Positions 1 to 7,593 of a stretch of 64,000 nucleotides of DNA are shown here, one piece after another (the first letter of the stretch is position 1; every line of letters begins with the position of its first letter). The notes beneath the pieces were generated by a model. It ran no database searches, was not told where the DNA came from, and was given only the letters and a program-made list of their open reading frames with translations. A program made the translations under genes and the position numbers. The stretch is from Undibacterium pigrum (GTDB lineage: Bacteria > Pseudomonadota > Gammaproteobacteria > Burkholderiales > Burkholderiaceae_D): contig NZ_QJKB01000004.1 of the NCBI RefSeq assembly GCF_003201815.1, positions 62,001-126,000 of the forward strand. Reading direction: 5' to 3'.

Positions 1-485
1 AGGTAGGCATTCTTGGCATTAATCTCCAGCACCGGCTTCAGACATACCGTCTCTTCGCTGACATCGAGTGCCCCAAATTCAAAATGGGGCAGAGGCAGGC
101 GCTCAGCGCTGGCTTGCAGCGATTCACGGGTGTCGACCAGGACCTTGTTGCTGGCGTCATACCAGGCGATGCGCTGGATTTCACGGTTATTCTTGAGGAT
201 AGTGCTGAAGCGCTCAAGCACGGCTTCTTTTTTGAGCTTGGCAGATTTGATTTCACTGCCTATCTGGCGCAAGACTTCGTCGTTGCGGTTGAGCTGGAAT
301 TGTATGGCTTGCTCTACCCACAGTGAATCGGCGATCAGTTGTTCCTGGCGCTCATTGGCTTCCATGCGCTGCGCCTGCCACGGTAACCAGATCAGCGTGG
401 ACAAGAATAATAACAGCAGCAGGATGGGAATAATCCAGCGCCATTTTTGATTAGGCCAGGATTGGGAGCGGTGCGAGCTTTTCAT
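1..485 (-). CDS. Sensor histidine kinase (DctB-like), N-terminal part, cut by window edge
   Basis: Only the first 161 codons are present; the gene runs off the left edge. The visible part has a short basic cytoplasmic start, one membrane helix (about residues 16-36, a leucine/isoleucine-rich run), then a charged, probably periplasmic sensor segment with coiled-coil character. This is the layout of DctB/PAS-type sensor kinases, but the kinase domain itself is outside the window. It is divergent from dctPQM, which is the usual position of the two-component system that controls a TRAP dicarboxylate transporter; that link is inferred. The ATG at 485 is the only ATG before the membrane helix. A GGGAG stretch directly abuts it, which is too close for a normal ribosome binding site, so the exact start is uncertain. 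Confidence 0.6.
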   Translation of the reverse strand, partial: MKSSHRSQSWPNQKWRWIIPILLLLLFLSTLIWLPWQAQRMEANERQEQLIADSLWVEQAIQFQLNRNDEVLRQIGSEIKSAKLKKEAVLERFSTILKNNREIQRIAWYDASNKVLVDTRESLQASAERLPLPHFEFGALDVSEETVCLKPVLEINAKNAY

Positions 486-545
486 CTCCCTAGTTTACTT
501 CAGCATGAGATTTATCGACAGATTTACGACAAAACAATTAAGTCT

Positions 546-559
546 TGTGGTTTTCCACA
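546..559. promoter_or_regulatory. Small inverted repeat in the sensor kinase/dctP divergent region
   Basis: TGTGG, four T, CCACA forms a perfect 5-bp inverted repeat about 65 bases before dctP. It could be an operator for a regulator of the transporter. No convincing sigma-54 -24/-12 element was found nearby; the closest GG and GC pair in this stretch is 12 rather than 10 bases apart. Confidence 0.25.
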
Positions 560-624
560 GTTGCAAGATAATGCTTTGGTTGAAATAATCTGTGTAATAA
601 CCCTTATAACGACTGGAGACAAAG

Positions 625-1629
625 ATGAAACTGAAATCCCTGCTGTTTTCCCTGGTAGCTGCTTCTTTGGTGAGTGGTGCTGCATTTGCGCAGGCACCTA
701 TTGTCATCAAATTCAGTCATGTGGTGGCAAACGATACGCCAAAAGGCAAGGCTGCCGAACGTTTCAAAGAATTGGCCGAGAAAGCCACCAAGGGACGTGT
801 CAAGGTGGAGCTTTACCCCAACAGCACTTTGTACAAGGACAAGGAAGAGCTGGAAGCCCTGCAACTGGGGGCCGTGCAGATGCTGGCACCATCCCTGGCA
901 AAGTTTGGCCCGCTAGGTGTTAAAGAGTTTGAAGTCTTCGATTTGCCTTACATTTTTCCATCCAAAGACGTGTTGTACGCAGTGACCGAAGGCCCAATCG
1001 GCAAGGATTTGATGAAAAAGCTGGAGTCCAAGGGTATTACTGGTCTGGCGTTCTGGGATAATGGCTTCAAGGTCATGTCTTCCAACAAGCCCATGCACTT
1101 GCCAGCAGACATGAAAGGGCAAAAGCTGCGCATACAATCATCCAAAGTGCTGGATGCGCAAATGCGTGCCTTGAGCGCCAATCCTCAGGTACTGGCATTC
1201 TCCGAGGTGTATCAGGCATTGCAAACCGGCGTTGTTGATGGCACAGAGAACCCGCCATCCAATTTGTACACTCAAAAGATGCATGAAGTACAAAAACACG
1301 TGACAGTTACCAACCACGGTTATCTGGGATATGCAGTGATCGTCAACAAAAAATTCTGGGATGGCTTGCCAGCAGATGTTCGTGCTCAACTGGATGAAGC
1401 GATGAAGTCGTCAACCAAATACGCCAACGCCATCGCCCAGCAAGAGAATGATAATTCTCTTGAAGCAGTCAAGAAATCAGGTAAAACCACGGTTTACAAC
1501 CTGACCGACAAGGAAAAAGCCGAATGGCGCAAGGCCTTGTTGCCAGTGCAAAAAGATATGGAAGGGCGCATAGGCAAGGACTTGATTGCCAATGTAAATA
1601 AAGAAGCCGTCAAACTCGGCTTCAAATAA
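625..1629 (+). CDS. dctP: TRAP transporter substrate-binding protein DctP
   Basis: This 334-residue periplasmic binding protein captures C4-dicarboxylates or related organic acids and hands them to the DctQM membrane complex. It starts with a clear Sec signal peptide (cleavage after AFA, about residue 22). It then shows the DctP-family pattern: a mature start with IVIKFSHVVA, a conserved GLAFWDNGFKVMS stretch, the KLRIQSS segment with the carboxylate-binding arginine, and VVDGTENPPSN. Length is normal for the family. A TGGAGA ribosome binding site precedes the ATG. It is first in an operon with dctQ and dctM and is transcribed away from the sensor kinase gene. The exact substrate cannot be read from the sequence. 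Confidence 0.93.
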   Translation: MKLKSLLFSLVAASLVSGAAFAQAPIVIKFSHVVANDTPKGKAAERFKELAEKATKGRVKVELYPNSTLYKDKEELEALQLGAVQMLAPSLAKFGPLGVKEFEVFDLPYIFPSKDVLYAVTEGPIGKDLMKKLESKGITGLAFWDNGFKVMSSNKPMHLPADMKGQKLRIQSSKVLDAQMRALSANPQVLAFSEVYQALQTGVVDGTENPPSNLYTQKMHEVQKHVTVTNHGYLGYAVIVNKKFWDGLPADVRAQLDEAMKSSTKYANAIAQQENDNSLEAVKKSGKTTVYNLTDKEKAEWRKALLPVQKDMEGRIGKDLIANVNKEAVKLGFK

Positions 1630-1733
1630 TATCCTGCCTGCCACCATGACCTGGTCGTGGTGGCATTCTCTACAGTCTGCGCGTTCGCGCATGGTTCCGG
1701 GTTGGCGTTCTGCTACTCAGTTCAGGAGCTTAT

Positions 1734-2285
1734 ATGAAATTTCTCGATCACCTTGAAGAATGGCTGATCGCCACCCTGATGGGGGCGGCCACACTAGTCA
1801 TTTTTATTGCGGTAGTACATCGGTACTTGTCTGGTTTTGCCATACCGGTTGTGCAAGATTATTTGCTGACACTTAACACCAGTTGGGCGCAGGAACTGAC
1901 CATCTACATGTTTGTCTGGATGGCCAAGTTTGGCGCAGCTTATGGCGTGCGTACTGGCATCCACGTTGGTGTGGACGTGTTGATCAACAAAATGAACCCG
2001 CAATGGCGCAATAAATTTGTTGTGCTGGGCTTGCTGTCTGGTGCTTTGTTTACGGGCATCGTTGGTACTCTGGGGGCAAGTTTTGTCTGGGAGATGGCAC
2101 ATACGGACCAAACTTCGGCCGATATGGAAATCCCTATGTGGTGGGTTTATTTGGCGATACCTTTGGGTTCTTACCTGATGTGTTTCAGGTTCCTGCAAGT
2201 TGCTTGGACATTCGTTAAAACAGGTGAATTACCCAAGCATGACCATGCTCATGTTGAAGGCCTGGAAGAAGAGGTGAAAGCATGA
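1734..2285 (+). CDS. dctQ: TRAP transporter small permease DctQ
   Basis: A 183-residue protein with four predicted membrane helices (about residues 12-32, 53-72, 95-117 and 136-158), matching the small membrane subunit of TRAP transporters. It bridges the binding protein and the large permease and is needed for sodium-driven uptake. It lies 104 bases after dctP and overlaps dctM by four bases (ATGA), so the two permease genes are translationally coupled. The C-terminus is short, acidic and histidine-containing, with no other domain. Confidence 0.92.
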   Translation: MKFLDHLEEWLIATLMGAATLVIFIAVVHRYLSGFAIPVVQDYLLTLNTSWAQELTIYMFVWMAKFGAAYGVRTGIHVGVDVLINKMNPQWRNKFVVLGLLSGALFTGIVGTLGASFVWEMAHTDQTSADMEIPMWWVYLAIPLGSYLMCFRFLQVAWTFVKTGELPKHDHAHVEGLEEEVKA

Positions 2286-3562
2286 ATGCCGCGATAATTT
2301 TTATATTGCTGTTAGCTTTGATGCTGACAGGCATGCCGATTTCAATATCGCTGGGCCTGACGGTGCTAACCTTCTTGTTCACCATGACCGAGGTGCCGAT
2401 AGAGTCGGTCGCCTTGAAGTTGTTCACGGGGATAGAGAAGTTTGAAATCATGGCGATTCCTTTCTTCATCCTGGCAGGTAATTTCCTGACCCATGGCGGG
2501 GTGGCGCGGCGCATGATCAATTTTGCCGCTTCCATGGTTGGACACTGGCATGGTGGACTGGCACTTGCTGGTGTCATGGCTTGTGCATTGTTTGCTGCAG
2601 TATCTGGTTCTTCACCAGCAACGGTGGTGGCGATTGGCTCCATCATTTTGCCGGCGATGGTGAAGCAGGGTTATCCAAAAGGCTTTGGTGCTGGCGTGAT
2701 TACGACGTCTGGTGCTTTGGGTATCCTGATTCCGCCATCCATTGTGATGGTTATGTATTCAGTATCCACCAATACATCCGTGGGGCAGTTATTCATGGCG
2801 GGTGTGATACCAGGCTTGCTACTGGCTTTCTTCCTGGGTCTGACAACATGGTTTTTGGCGAAGAAACATAACTATCCACGCATGCCGAAGGCAAGCTGGG
2901 CCGAGCGCTGGGCTGCTTTCCGCAAAAGTGCCTGGGGCTTGTTGTTGATCGTCATTGTTATGGGCGGAATTTATTCTGGCATGTTTACGCCGACTGAAGC
3001 TGCGGCAGTATCAGCCGTGTACGCCTTTGTCGTCGCGGTATTTGTGTACAAAGACATGACCCTCAAGAAAGTACCCAAGGTCTTGCTGGATTCTGCAGCC
3101 ATGTCCGCGATGCTGTTGTACATCATCACGAATGCTGTGTTGTTCTCTTTCCTGATGACCAGTGAAAATATCCCGCAAGCCATGGCTGGCTGGATCATGG
3201 ATAAGGGTTTTGGCGTGATCACTTTCCTGCTGGTGGTAAATATCCTGTTGCTGCTGGCCGGTAATGTCATGGAGCCATCATCCATCGTTCTGATCATGGC
3301 CCCTATCCTGTTCCCGGTTGCCATGAAGCTCGGCATTGACCCTGTGCACTTTGGTATCATCATGGTGGTGAACATGGAAGTAGGTATGTGTCATCCCCCA
3401 GTCGGGCTGAATTTATATGTCGCTTCTGGAATCACCAAAATGGGGATTACAGAGTTAACCGTTGCTGTTTTGCCATGGTTAATGACAATGATAGGCTTCC
3501 TGGTATTGATTACCTACGTCCCGCAGATCACGATGTGGTTGCCAAATTTGATTTATAAATGA
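2282..3562 (+). CDS. dctM: TRAP transporter large permease DctM
   Basis: A 426-residue, highly hydrophobic protein with about 11-12 membrane helices, the channel-forming subunit of the TRAP transporter. Family landmarks include IPFFILAGNFLTHGGVARRMI near residue 60, GSSPATVVAIGSI near residue 108, PPSIVMVMYS near residue 150 and the C-terminal VGMCHPPVGLNLYV segment. Length and topology are complete. The start overlaps the stop of dctQ. A strong terminator follows 34 bases after the stop codon, so the operon is dctP-dctQ-dctM only. Confidence 0.94.
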   Translation: MNAAIIFILLLALMLTGMPISISLGLTVLTFLFTMTEVPIESVALKLFTGIEKFEIMAIPFFILAGNFLTHGGVARRMINFAASMVGHWHGGLALAGVMACALFAAVSGSSPATVVAIGSIILPAMVKQGYPKGFGAGVITTSGALGILIPPSIVMVMYSVSTNTSVGQLFMAGVIPGLLLAFFLGLTTWFLAKKHNYPRMPKASWAERWAAFRKSAWGLLLIVIVMGGIYSGMFTPTEAAAVSAVYAFVVAVFVYKDMTLKKVPKVLLDSAAMSAMLLYIITNAVLFSFLMTSENIPQAMAGWIMDKGFGVITFLLVVNILLLLAGNVMEPSSIVLIMAPILFPVAMKLGIDPVHFGIIMVVNMEVGMCHPPVGLNLYVASGITKMGITELTVAVLPWLMTMIGFLVLITYVPQITMWLPNLIYK

Positions 3563-3596
3563 GTTAAACAAAGTAAACTAGCGAAAGTTTAAAAGA

Positions 3597-3640
3597 AAAT
3601 GCCGTATTTCCCACAAGGAAATACGGCATTTCTTATTTTG
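3597..3640 (+). terminator. Rho-independent terminator of dctPQM
   Basis: A perfect 15-bp stem (3597-3611 with 3617-3631, core GCCGTATTTCC) with a five-base loop, followed by a T-rich tail. It follows dctM by 34 bases. Confidence 0.9.
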
Positions 3641-3735
3641 GCAGAATTTAAATTGGTCTTGCCTAGCACATTTTTTAGGATTATGATCAATTTTCACATA
3701 TCTGCAACAGTGCACTGTTTTGTGTCATTTTTATT

Positions 3736-3764
3736 TTGAAAGCCAAAACTTGTCATGCTATATT
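3736..3764 (+). promoter_or_regulatory. Sigma-70-type promoter for the candidate RNA upstream of ogt
   Basis: TTGAAA (3736-3741), a 17-base spacer, then TATATT (3759-3764). Spacing is ideal and the -10 box differs from consensus at one base. Transcription would begin near 3771, well upstream of ogt. Confidence 0.6.
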
Positions 3765-3770
3765 CACGGC

Positions 3771-3989
3771 AGTTCAGATTTCTGCAAGACAAAAACAATA
3801 ATAAAAAAGCACACAGGTTTAAAAGGCGGTAGTGCAAAATAACGGTAACAATACCGTACACACTGAGGAGACGCGCGTTTTTACTACAAGCTGAGTGGAT
3901 GTGAAGATTTAAAAAATCGCATACACTAAACAGCCGAAAACGCGAAAGACGTTTTAAAGGCGCATCGGATGATGCGCCTTTTTTCTTTT
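3771..3989 (+). ncRNA. Candidate structured small RNA or ogt leader, unassigned family
   Basis: About 219 bases lie between a good promoter and a canonical terminator and hold no credible reading frame. Visible structure: a hairpin with inner arms ACGGTA/TACCGT (3842-3857) inside an outer AGTG/CACT pairing (3831-3864); a second hairpin AAAACG/CGTTTT (3937-3955); and a terminator with a perfect 8-bp stem GGCGCATC/GATGCGCC (3959-3978) followed by TTTTTTCTTTT. The terminator ends about 20 bases before the ogt start. This could be a free-standing small RNA or an attenuated leader of ogt. I compared it by eye with 6S RNA and common riboswitch cores and recognised none. Both 5' and 3' limits are inferred. 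Confidence 0.5.
3959..3989 (+). terminator. Rho-independent terminator ahead of ogt
   Basis: A perfect 8-bp GC-rich stem with a GGAT loop, followed by a run of ten T with one C. It overlaps the ATG at 3969, so that ATG is unlikely to be the ogt start. It would end the upstream RNA or act as an attenuator. Confidence 0.8.
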
Positions 3990-4007
3990 GTCAAAAAGGA
4001 ACCCATC

Positions 4008-4538
4008 TTGAACAAAGAACAGAAAGAATCCAGGGAAACAGGCTTTTTCTCTGCCATTGTCGAAGCGCCCTTTGGTGCCGTAGGAATACGTTGTGAAGAC
4101 CAGCTGGTCAGTGAGCTGGTGTATTTACCACCGCGCTTCCAGGAAAAAGCACCCGTTGACAAAGTGGCTGAAAAAGCAGCCAGGCAGGTAGCAAGCTATT
4201 TGCTAGACCCTGACTTTCAATTCAAGCTGCCTCTGAAAGAGGCTGGTACGGCATTTCAAACCAGGGTATGGCAAGCGATTTCCTCGATACCGCGTGGCCA
4301 GGTACTGACTTATGGGCAGATTGCCAAGCACATACGCTCCGCCCCTCGTGCAGTTGGTCAGGCTTGTGGTGCCAACTGGTATCCACTGGTTATCCCATGT
4401 CACAGGGTCACTGCCGCTGGCGGGCTGGGTGGGTTTGCCCATCATGACGATGAGACCGGCTTTCATCTCGGTGTAAAACGCTGGCTGTTGACGCATGAAA
4501 GTGTCGCCGGCTTCACCCAGGAAGCATTGTGGAAGTAA
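4008..4538 (+). CDS. ogt: Methylated-DNA-[protein]-cysteine S-methyltransferase
   Basis: A suicide DNA-repair enzyme that moves the alkyl group from O6-alkylguanine to its own cysteine. The acceptor motif PCHRV is present, with the active cysteine at about residue 131. Upstream is the helix-turn-helix segment (RGQVLTYGQIA), and downstream the GGLGGFA-type and GVKRWLLTHE family segments. With the TTG start the protein has 176 residues, normal for Ogt. The start was moved from the ATG at 3969 because that codon sits in a terminator, while TTG at 4008 has an AAAAAGGA ribosome binding site seven bases upstream. It overlaps xerD. No Ada regulatory domain is present, so this is the constitutive type unless the upstream RNA controls it. 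Confidence 0.92.
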   Translation: MNKEQKESRETGFFSAIVEAPFGAVGIRCEDQLVSELVYLPPRFQEKAPVDKVAEKAARQVASYLLDPDFQFKLPLKEAGTAFQTRVWQAISSIPRGQVLTYGQIAKHIRSAPRAVGQACGANWYPLVIPCHRVTAAGGLGGFAHHDDETGFHLGVKRWLLTHESVAGFTQEALWK

Positions 4539-5452
4539 AGCCGCTACCCGTCATTTTGCCCGAACAGTTGACGGGACAAATTGACCAGTTTTGTGACGCT
4601 CTTTGGCTGGAAGATGGTCTGGCAAAAAATACCATAGAAGCGTATCGCCGCGACATGCGCCTGTTTGCCGAATATCTGCACAAAGAGCAGGGCAAGCATT
4701 TGTACCAGGTTAGCCAGGCGGATATCAGCAATTATATTGCGGCAAAACACGAGACTTCCAAAGCTAGCTCAGCCAACCGGCGCATGAGTGTGCTCAAGCG
4801 TTTTTACCTGCTGGCATTTCGCCAGAACCTGGTCAGCCAGAATCCCTGCAGCAAATTGCGCTCAGCCAGGCAGGGGCAGCGTTTGCCCAAGACCCTCAGT
4901 GAATCGCAAGTAGTGGCCCTGTTGCAGGCACCTGATGAGACCAATCCCCATGGCTTGCGTGACAAGACCATGCTGGAATTATTGTATGCATGTGGTTTGC
5001 GTGTCAGCGAGCTGGTTGGCTTGCGTTCTATAGAAGTAGGCTTGAACGAAGGCGTCTTGCGCATTACCGGCAAGGGCGACAAAACCAGGCTGGTGCCCTT
5101 TGGTGAAGTGGCACGGGTCTGGTTGGAACGCTATCTGCGCGAGGGCAGACCAGCTATCCTGAACGGCCAGATCGATGATGCCTTGTTTGTCACTGCACGT
5201 GGCGGCGCTATGACCCGGCAAATGTTCTGGATACTCATCAAGAAATATGCATTGCAGGCAAATATTGCCACGCATTTATCGCCACATACCCTGCGCCATG
5301 CGTTTGCCACCCATCTATTAAATCACGGTGCTGATTTGCGGGTAGTGCAATTGTTGCTGGGCCATGCTGATATTTCAACGACACAAATTTATACGCATGT
5401 GGCGCGTGAACGCTTGAAGAAACTGCATGCAGAACATCATCCGCGTGGCTGA
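4529..5452 (+). CDS. xerD: Tyrosine recombinase XerD
   Basis: A 307-residue site-specific recombinase that, with XerC, resolves chromosome dimers at dif. It has an N-terminal SAM-like DNA-binding domain (about residues 15-105) and a C-terminal catalytic domain. The full catalytic set is visible: Arg158 (CGLRVSE), the beta-hairpin lysine in GKGDKTR, His253 and Arg256 (HTLRH), His279 (LGH) and the nucleophile Tyr288 (QIYTHV). The spacing matches E. coli XerD with an offset of about ten residues. The GTG start lies inside the end of ogt with an AGGAAG ribosome binding site four bases upstream, so the two are coupled. It is a housekeeping recombinase, not a sign of a mobile element. Confidence 0.95.
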   Translation: MEVKPLPVILPEQLTGQIDQFCDALWLEDGLAKNTIEAYRRDMRLFAEYLHKEQGKHLYQVSQADISNYIAAKHETSKASSANRRMSVLKRFYLLAFRQNLVSQNPCSKLRSARQGQRLPKTLSESQVVALLQAPDETNPHGLRDKTMLELLYACGLRVSELVGLRSIEVGLNEGVLRITGKGDKTRLVPFGEVARVWLERYLREGRPAILNGQIDDALFVTARGGAMTRQMFWILIKKYALQANIATHLSPHTLRHAFATHLLNHGADLRVVQLLLGHADISTTQIYTHVARERLKKLHAEHHPRG

Positions 5453-5473
5453 ATTGTCTTTGCCGTAGTCAAA

Positions 5474-5501
5474 AAAAATCCACGCAAAAGCGTGGATTTT
5501 T
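5474..5501. terminator. Bidirectional terminator between xerD and the S9 peptidase gene
   Basis: A perfect 12-bp stem (AAAAATCCACGC with GCGTGGATTTTT) and a four-A loop. A-run and T-run flank it, so it can stop transcription from both convergent genes. Confidence 0.9.
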
Positions 5502-5518
5502 CATTGCAGCATCAGCAT

Positions 5519-7501
5519 TTATTTAACAGCGGTATTCTCATCCAGGAATTTTTCTACCCTGGTCCAGAAGTCGACGTTGTTTCTCAGCAGACGCCAGCCA
5601 TGGCCTTCTTCCTTGTAAGTGATCCATTCAATTTTGGCATTTGCAGGCGCTGCCTTTTTGAATTTTTCACCATGTATCAGAGGCACGCGTCTGTCAGCAA
5701 TACCATAGGCAAGTATCAAAGGCTTGGTCAGTCTGTGTGCTTGCTCAACAGGGGAAGTTGCTTTCAATTGTGCCGCATCTTTCTGCTGATCACCGATCAG
5801 GATAGGCATGCCATAACGTTGCCATGCGCTTCCGTCCTGGTCGCTCCAGGTAACGTCATACAGTAAATTAATATCAGATACACCTACCCAGCTAATACCG
5901 CAACGATATAGATCAGGGTCTTTGATCAAACCCATTAATACTGCGTAACCACCATAACTGGCACCAGCGATACAAACACGGTTGGCATCAGCATAGCCTT
6001 TTTCAATCGCCCATTTTGTGGCATCAGTAATGTCATCCTGCATGGCCAGGCCCCATTGCTTCCAGCCTGACTTGAAGAGGTTCTTGCCATAACCTTCGCT
6101 ACCACGGAAGTCTGGCTCCAGAACTGCATAGCCACGTGAAGCCAGGAATTGTGTTTGTGGATTCCAGCCCCAATTGCCGCCACGTACATAAGGTCCACCG
6201 TGAACCATGACTACCATAGGCAGGTTTTTACCCGTACTATTGCGTGGCAATGTGAGGTAAACCGGGATTTCCAAACCGTCACGTGCCTTGATACGGAAAA
6301 AATCCTTATAGGACATTTTCTTTGAATCTACTTCCGGCAAGCTGTCACCAATTGGGGTGAATTGCTCAGCCTTGGTGTCATACAAGAATATTGATCCAGG
6401 ATGAATGTCTGAGAAAGAAGTAACCAATACGACGCTACTGTCTTCGCCTTCAGCGATGGTCAGCGAATTGGACGTGTTTGGCAATTTTTCGTCGATTTTC
6501 TTTTGTATTGCCTTATATTTTTCATCAAACCACATCACGCCAGGCGCGTCAGTGTCATAGCGTATGCCTAACAGCTTGTTCTGTTTTCTATTGAAGATGA
6601 AGCGACCAGAAAAATCAAATCCCTTGGCTGAAATGACGGGTGTTGGATCTATGTTATTTTTTTCAAGATCATAACGATAGACGGACTTGGTATCTTGTCC
6701 CTGATTGGCCGTGACATAAAGCTGACCATCAGGTGCTATAAATGAAGGGAAAAAACCATCTTCTGTTCTATTGTTATACTCAATGAGCTTGCGCCATTGC
6801 TTGGTGTTCGGGTCTTTGTATTGTACGCCGCTGACATCATCCAGATTGGTCATGGCGATGCGCACTTCACCATTGATATCGCCCAGGAAGCCAGTAGAGT
6901 TAGGTGGCGTTTGTACGATTTCGTTATAGCCAGTCAGTGTATTGAGTTTGATAATGCTTATTGTCGGGTTTTGTCTTGTGCCGCTACCGTGGGCCACGAA
7001 TACATCATCCGAATTCTCTACACCTGTTGTACTGAGAAAATAATGACGGGGTCCCAGGACGCGAAACTTTCCTGAATGTCCTGCAGTTTCTATCAATTGA
7101 CGAAATTCCGAGCCATCTTTATTGACAGCAAACAATCCACTACCTTTATAGACCTCGCCTGCGCCCAGTTTTCTGTCGCCAATGCCAAATACCAGCCTGT
7201 TATTGTTAACCCAGGAAAAGAAGGTGACATCGCTTTTTTCATATTGCGCCACGATCTTGGGGGTACGGCTAGTCAGATCCATGATAGCCAGGTTCAATCT
7301 TTCATTCGAGCCTGCGGTGATCATCGCCAAATATTTACCATCCGGAGAAAAACGGATTTCATTGATTTGCGGATTCTTGAAAAACTTTTCTACCGGGATG
7401 CGCTCTGGTGTGTTTTGCGCATGTGCTGGCAATGTAAGACCGCTTGCAATAATTGCGCCGACTGAGATGCATCGGAACAGGGAAGTGAGCATTTGATTCA
7501 T
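5519..7501 (-). CDS. Secreted S9-family prolyl oligopeptidase-like peptidase (copy 1)
   Basis: A 660-residue serine peptidase of the S9 (acylaminoacyl/prolyl oligopeptidase) type, expected to trim short peptides in the periplasm. A Sec signal peptide ends at AHA (about residue 27). The middle is a beta-propeller, recognisable from its FSPDGKYLAM blade start. The C-terminal alpha/beta-hydrolase domain holds the catalytic triad: Ser515 in GASYGGY, Asp603 in IADRRVP and His634 in EEGHGW. The start was set at 7501 (Met-Asn-Gln-Met). The in-frame ATG at 7576 lies beyond a terminator for the upstream receptor gene; an ATG at 7513 is the alternative. It follows a TonB-receptor gene and is a close paralog of the peptidase at 17171-19168. 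Confidence 0.9.
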   Translation of the reverse strand: MNQMLTSLFRCISVGAIIASGLTLPAHAQNTPERIPVEKFFKNPQINEIRFSPDGKYLAMITAGSNERLNLAIMDLTSRTPKIVAQYEKSDVTFFSWVNNNRLVFGIGDRKLGAGEVYKGSGLFAVNKDGSEFRQLIETAGHSGKFRVLGPRHYFLSTTGVENSDDVFVAHGSGTRQNPTISIIKLNTLTGYNEIVQTPPNSTGFLGDINGEVRIAMTNLDDVSGVQYKDPNTKQWRKLIEYNNRTEDGFFPSFIAPDGQLYVTANQGQDTKSVYRYDLEKNNIDPTPVISAKGFDFSGRFIFNRKQNKLLGIRYDTDAPGVMWFDEKYKAIQKKIDEKLPNTSNSLTIAEGEDSSVVLVTSFSDIHPGSIFLYDTKAEQFTPIGDSLPEVDSKKMSYKDFFRIKARDGLEIPVYLTLPRNSTGKNLPMVVMVHGGPYVRGGNWGWNPQTQFLASRGYAVLEPDFRGSEGYGKNLFKSGWKQWGLAMQDDITDATKWAIEKGYADANRVCIAGASYGGYAVLMGLIKDPDLYRCGISWVGVSDINLLYDVTWSDQDGSAWQRYGMPILIGDQQKDAAQLKATSPVEQAHRLTKPLILAYGIADRRVPLIHGEKFKKAAPANAKIEWITYKEEGHGWRLLRNNVDFWTRVEKFLDENTAVK

Positions 7502-7537
7502 TGATGTTCCCATGAAATTAAAATGAAAATAAGAAGC

Positions 7538-7573
7538 ACTAAAAATAAACGCCCCGAGTACGAGGCGTTTATT
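7538..7573 (-). terminator. Terminator of TonB receptor gene 1
   Basis: A perfect 10-bp stem (AATAAACGCC with GGCGTTTATT, 7544-7573) which on the minus strand is followed by TTTTTAG. It lies between the receptor stop (7594) and the peptidase start (7501), so the peptidase is either expressed by read-through or from its own promoter. Confidence 0.75.
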
Positions 7574-7593
7574 CATGTCATTATATTACCAGA

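Noticed and set aside
486-624. Sigma-54 promoter before dctP
   Set aside because: GG and GC are 12 rather than 10 bases apart in the best candidate (TGGTTTTCCACAGTTGCA).
3771-3989. 6S RNA or a known riboswitch
   Set aside because: The ends do not pair as in 6S RNA and I could not match any common riboswitch core by eye.
3969-4007. ATG at 3969 as the start of ogt
   Set aside because: It lies in the loop and arm of a strong terminator; TTG at 4008 has a well-placed AAAAAGGA.
4529-5452. Tyrosine recombinase as a mark of an integrated element
   Set aside because: Sequence and length fit housekeeping XerD; no attachment repeats, tRNA or phage genes are near.
7502-7576. N-terminal extension of S9 peptidase 1 up to 7576
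   Set aside because: This stretch is a terminator hairpin for the upstream receptor gene; the signal peptide begins at 7501.
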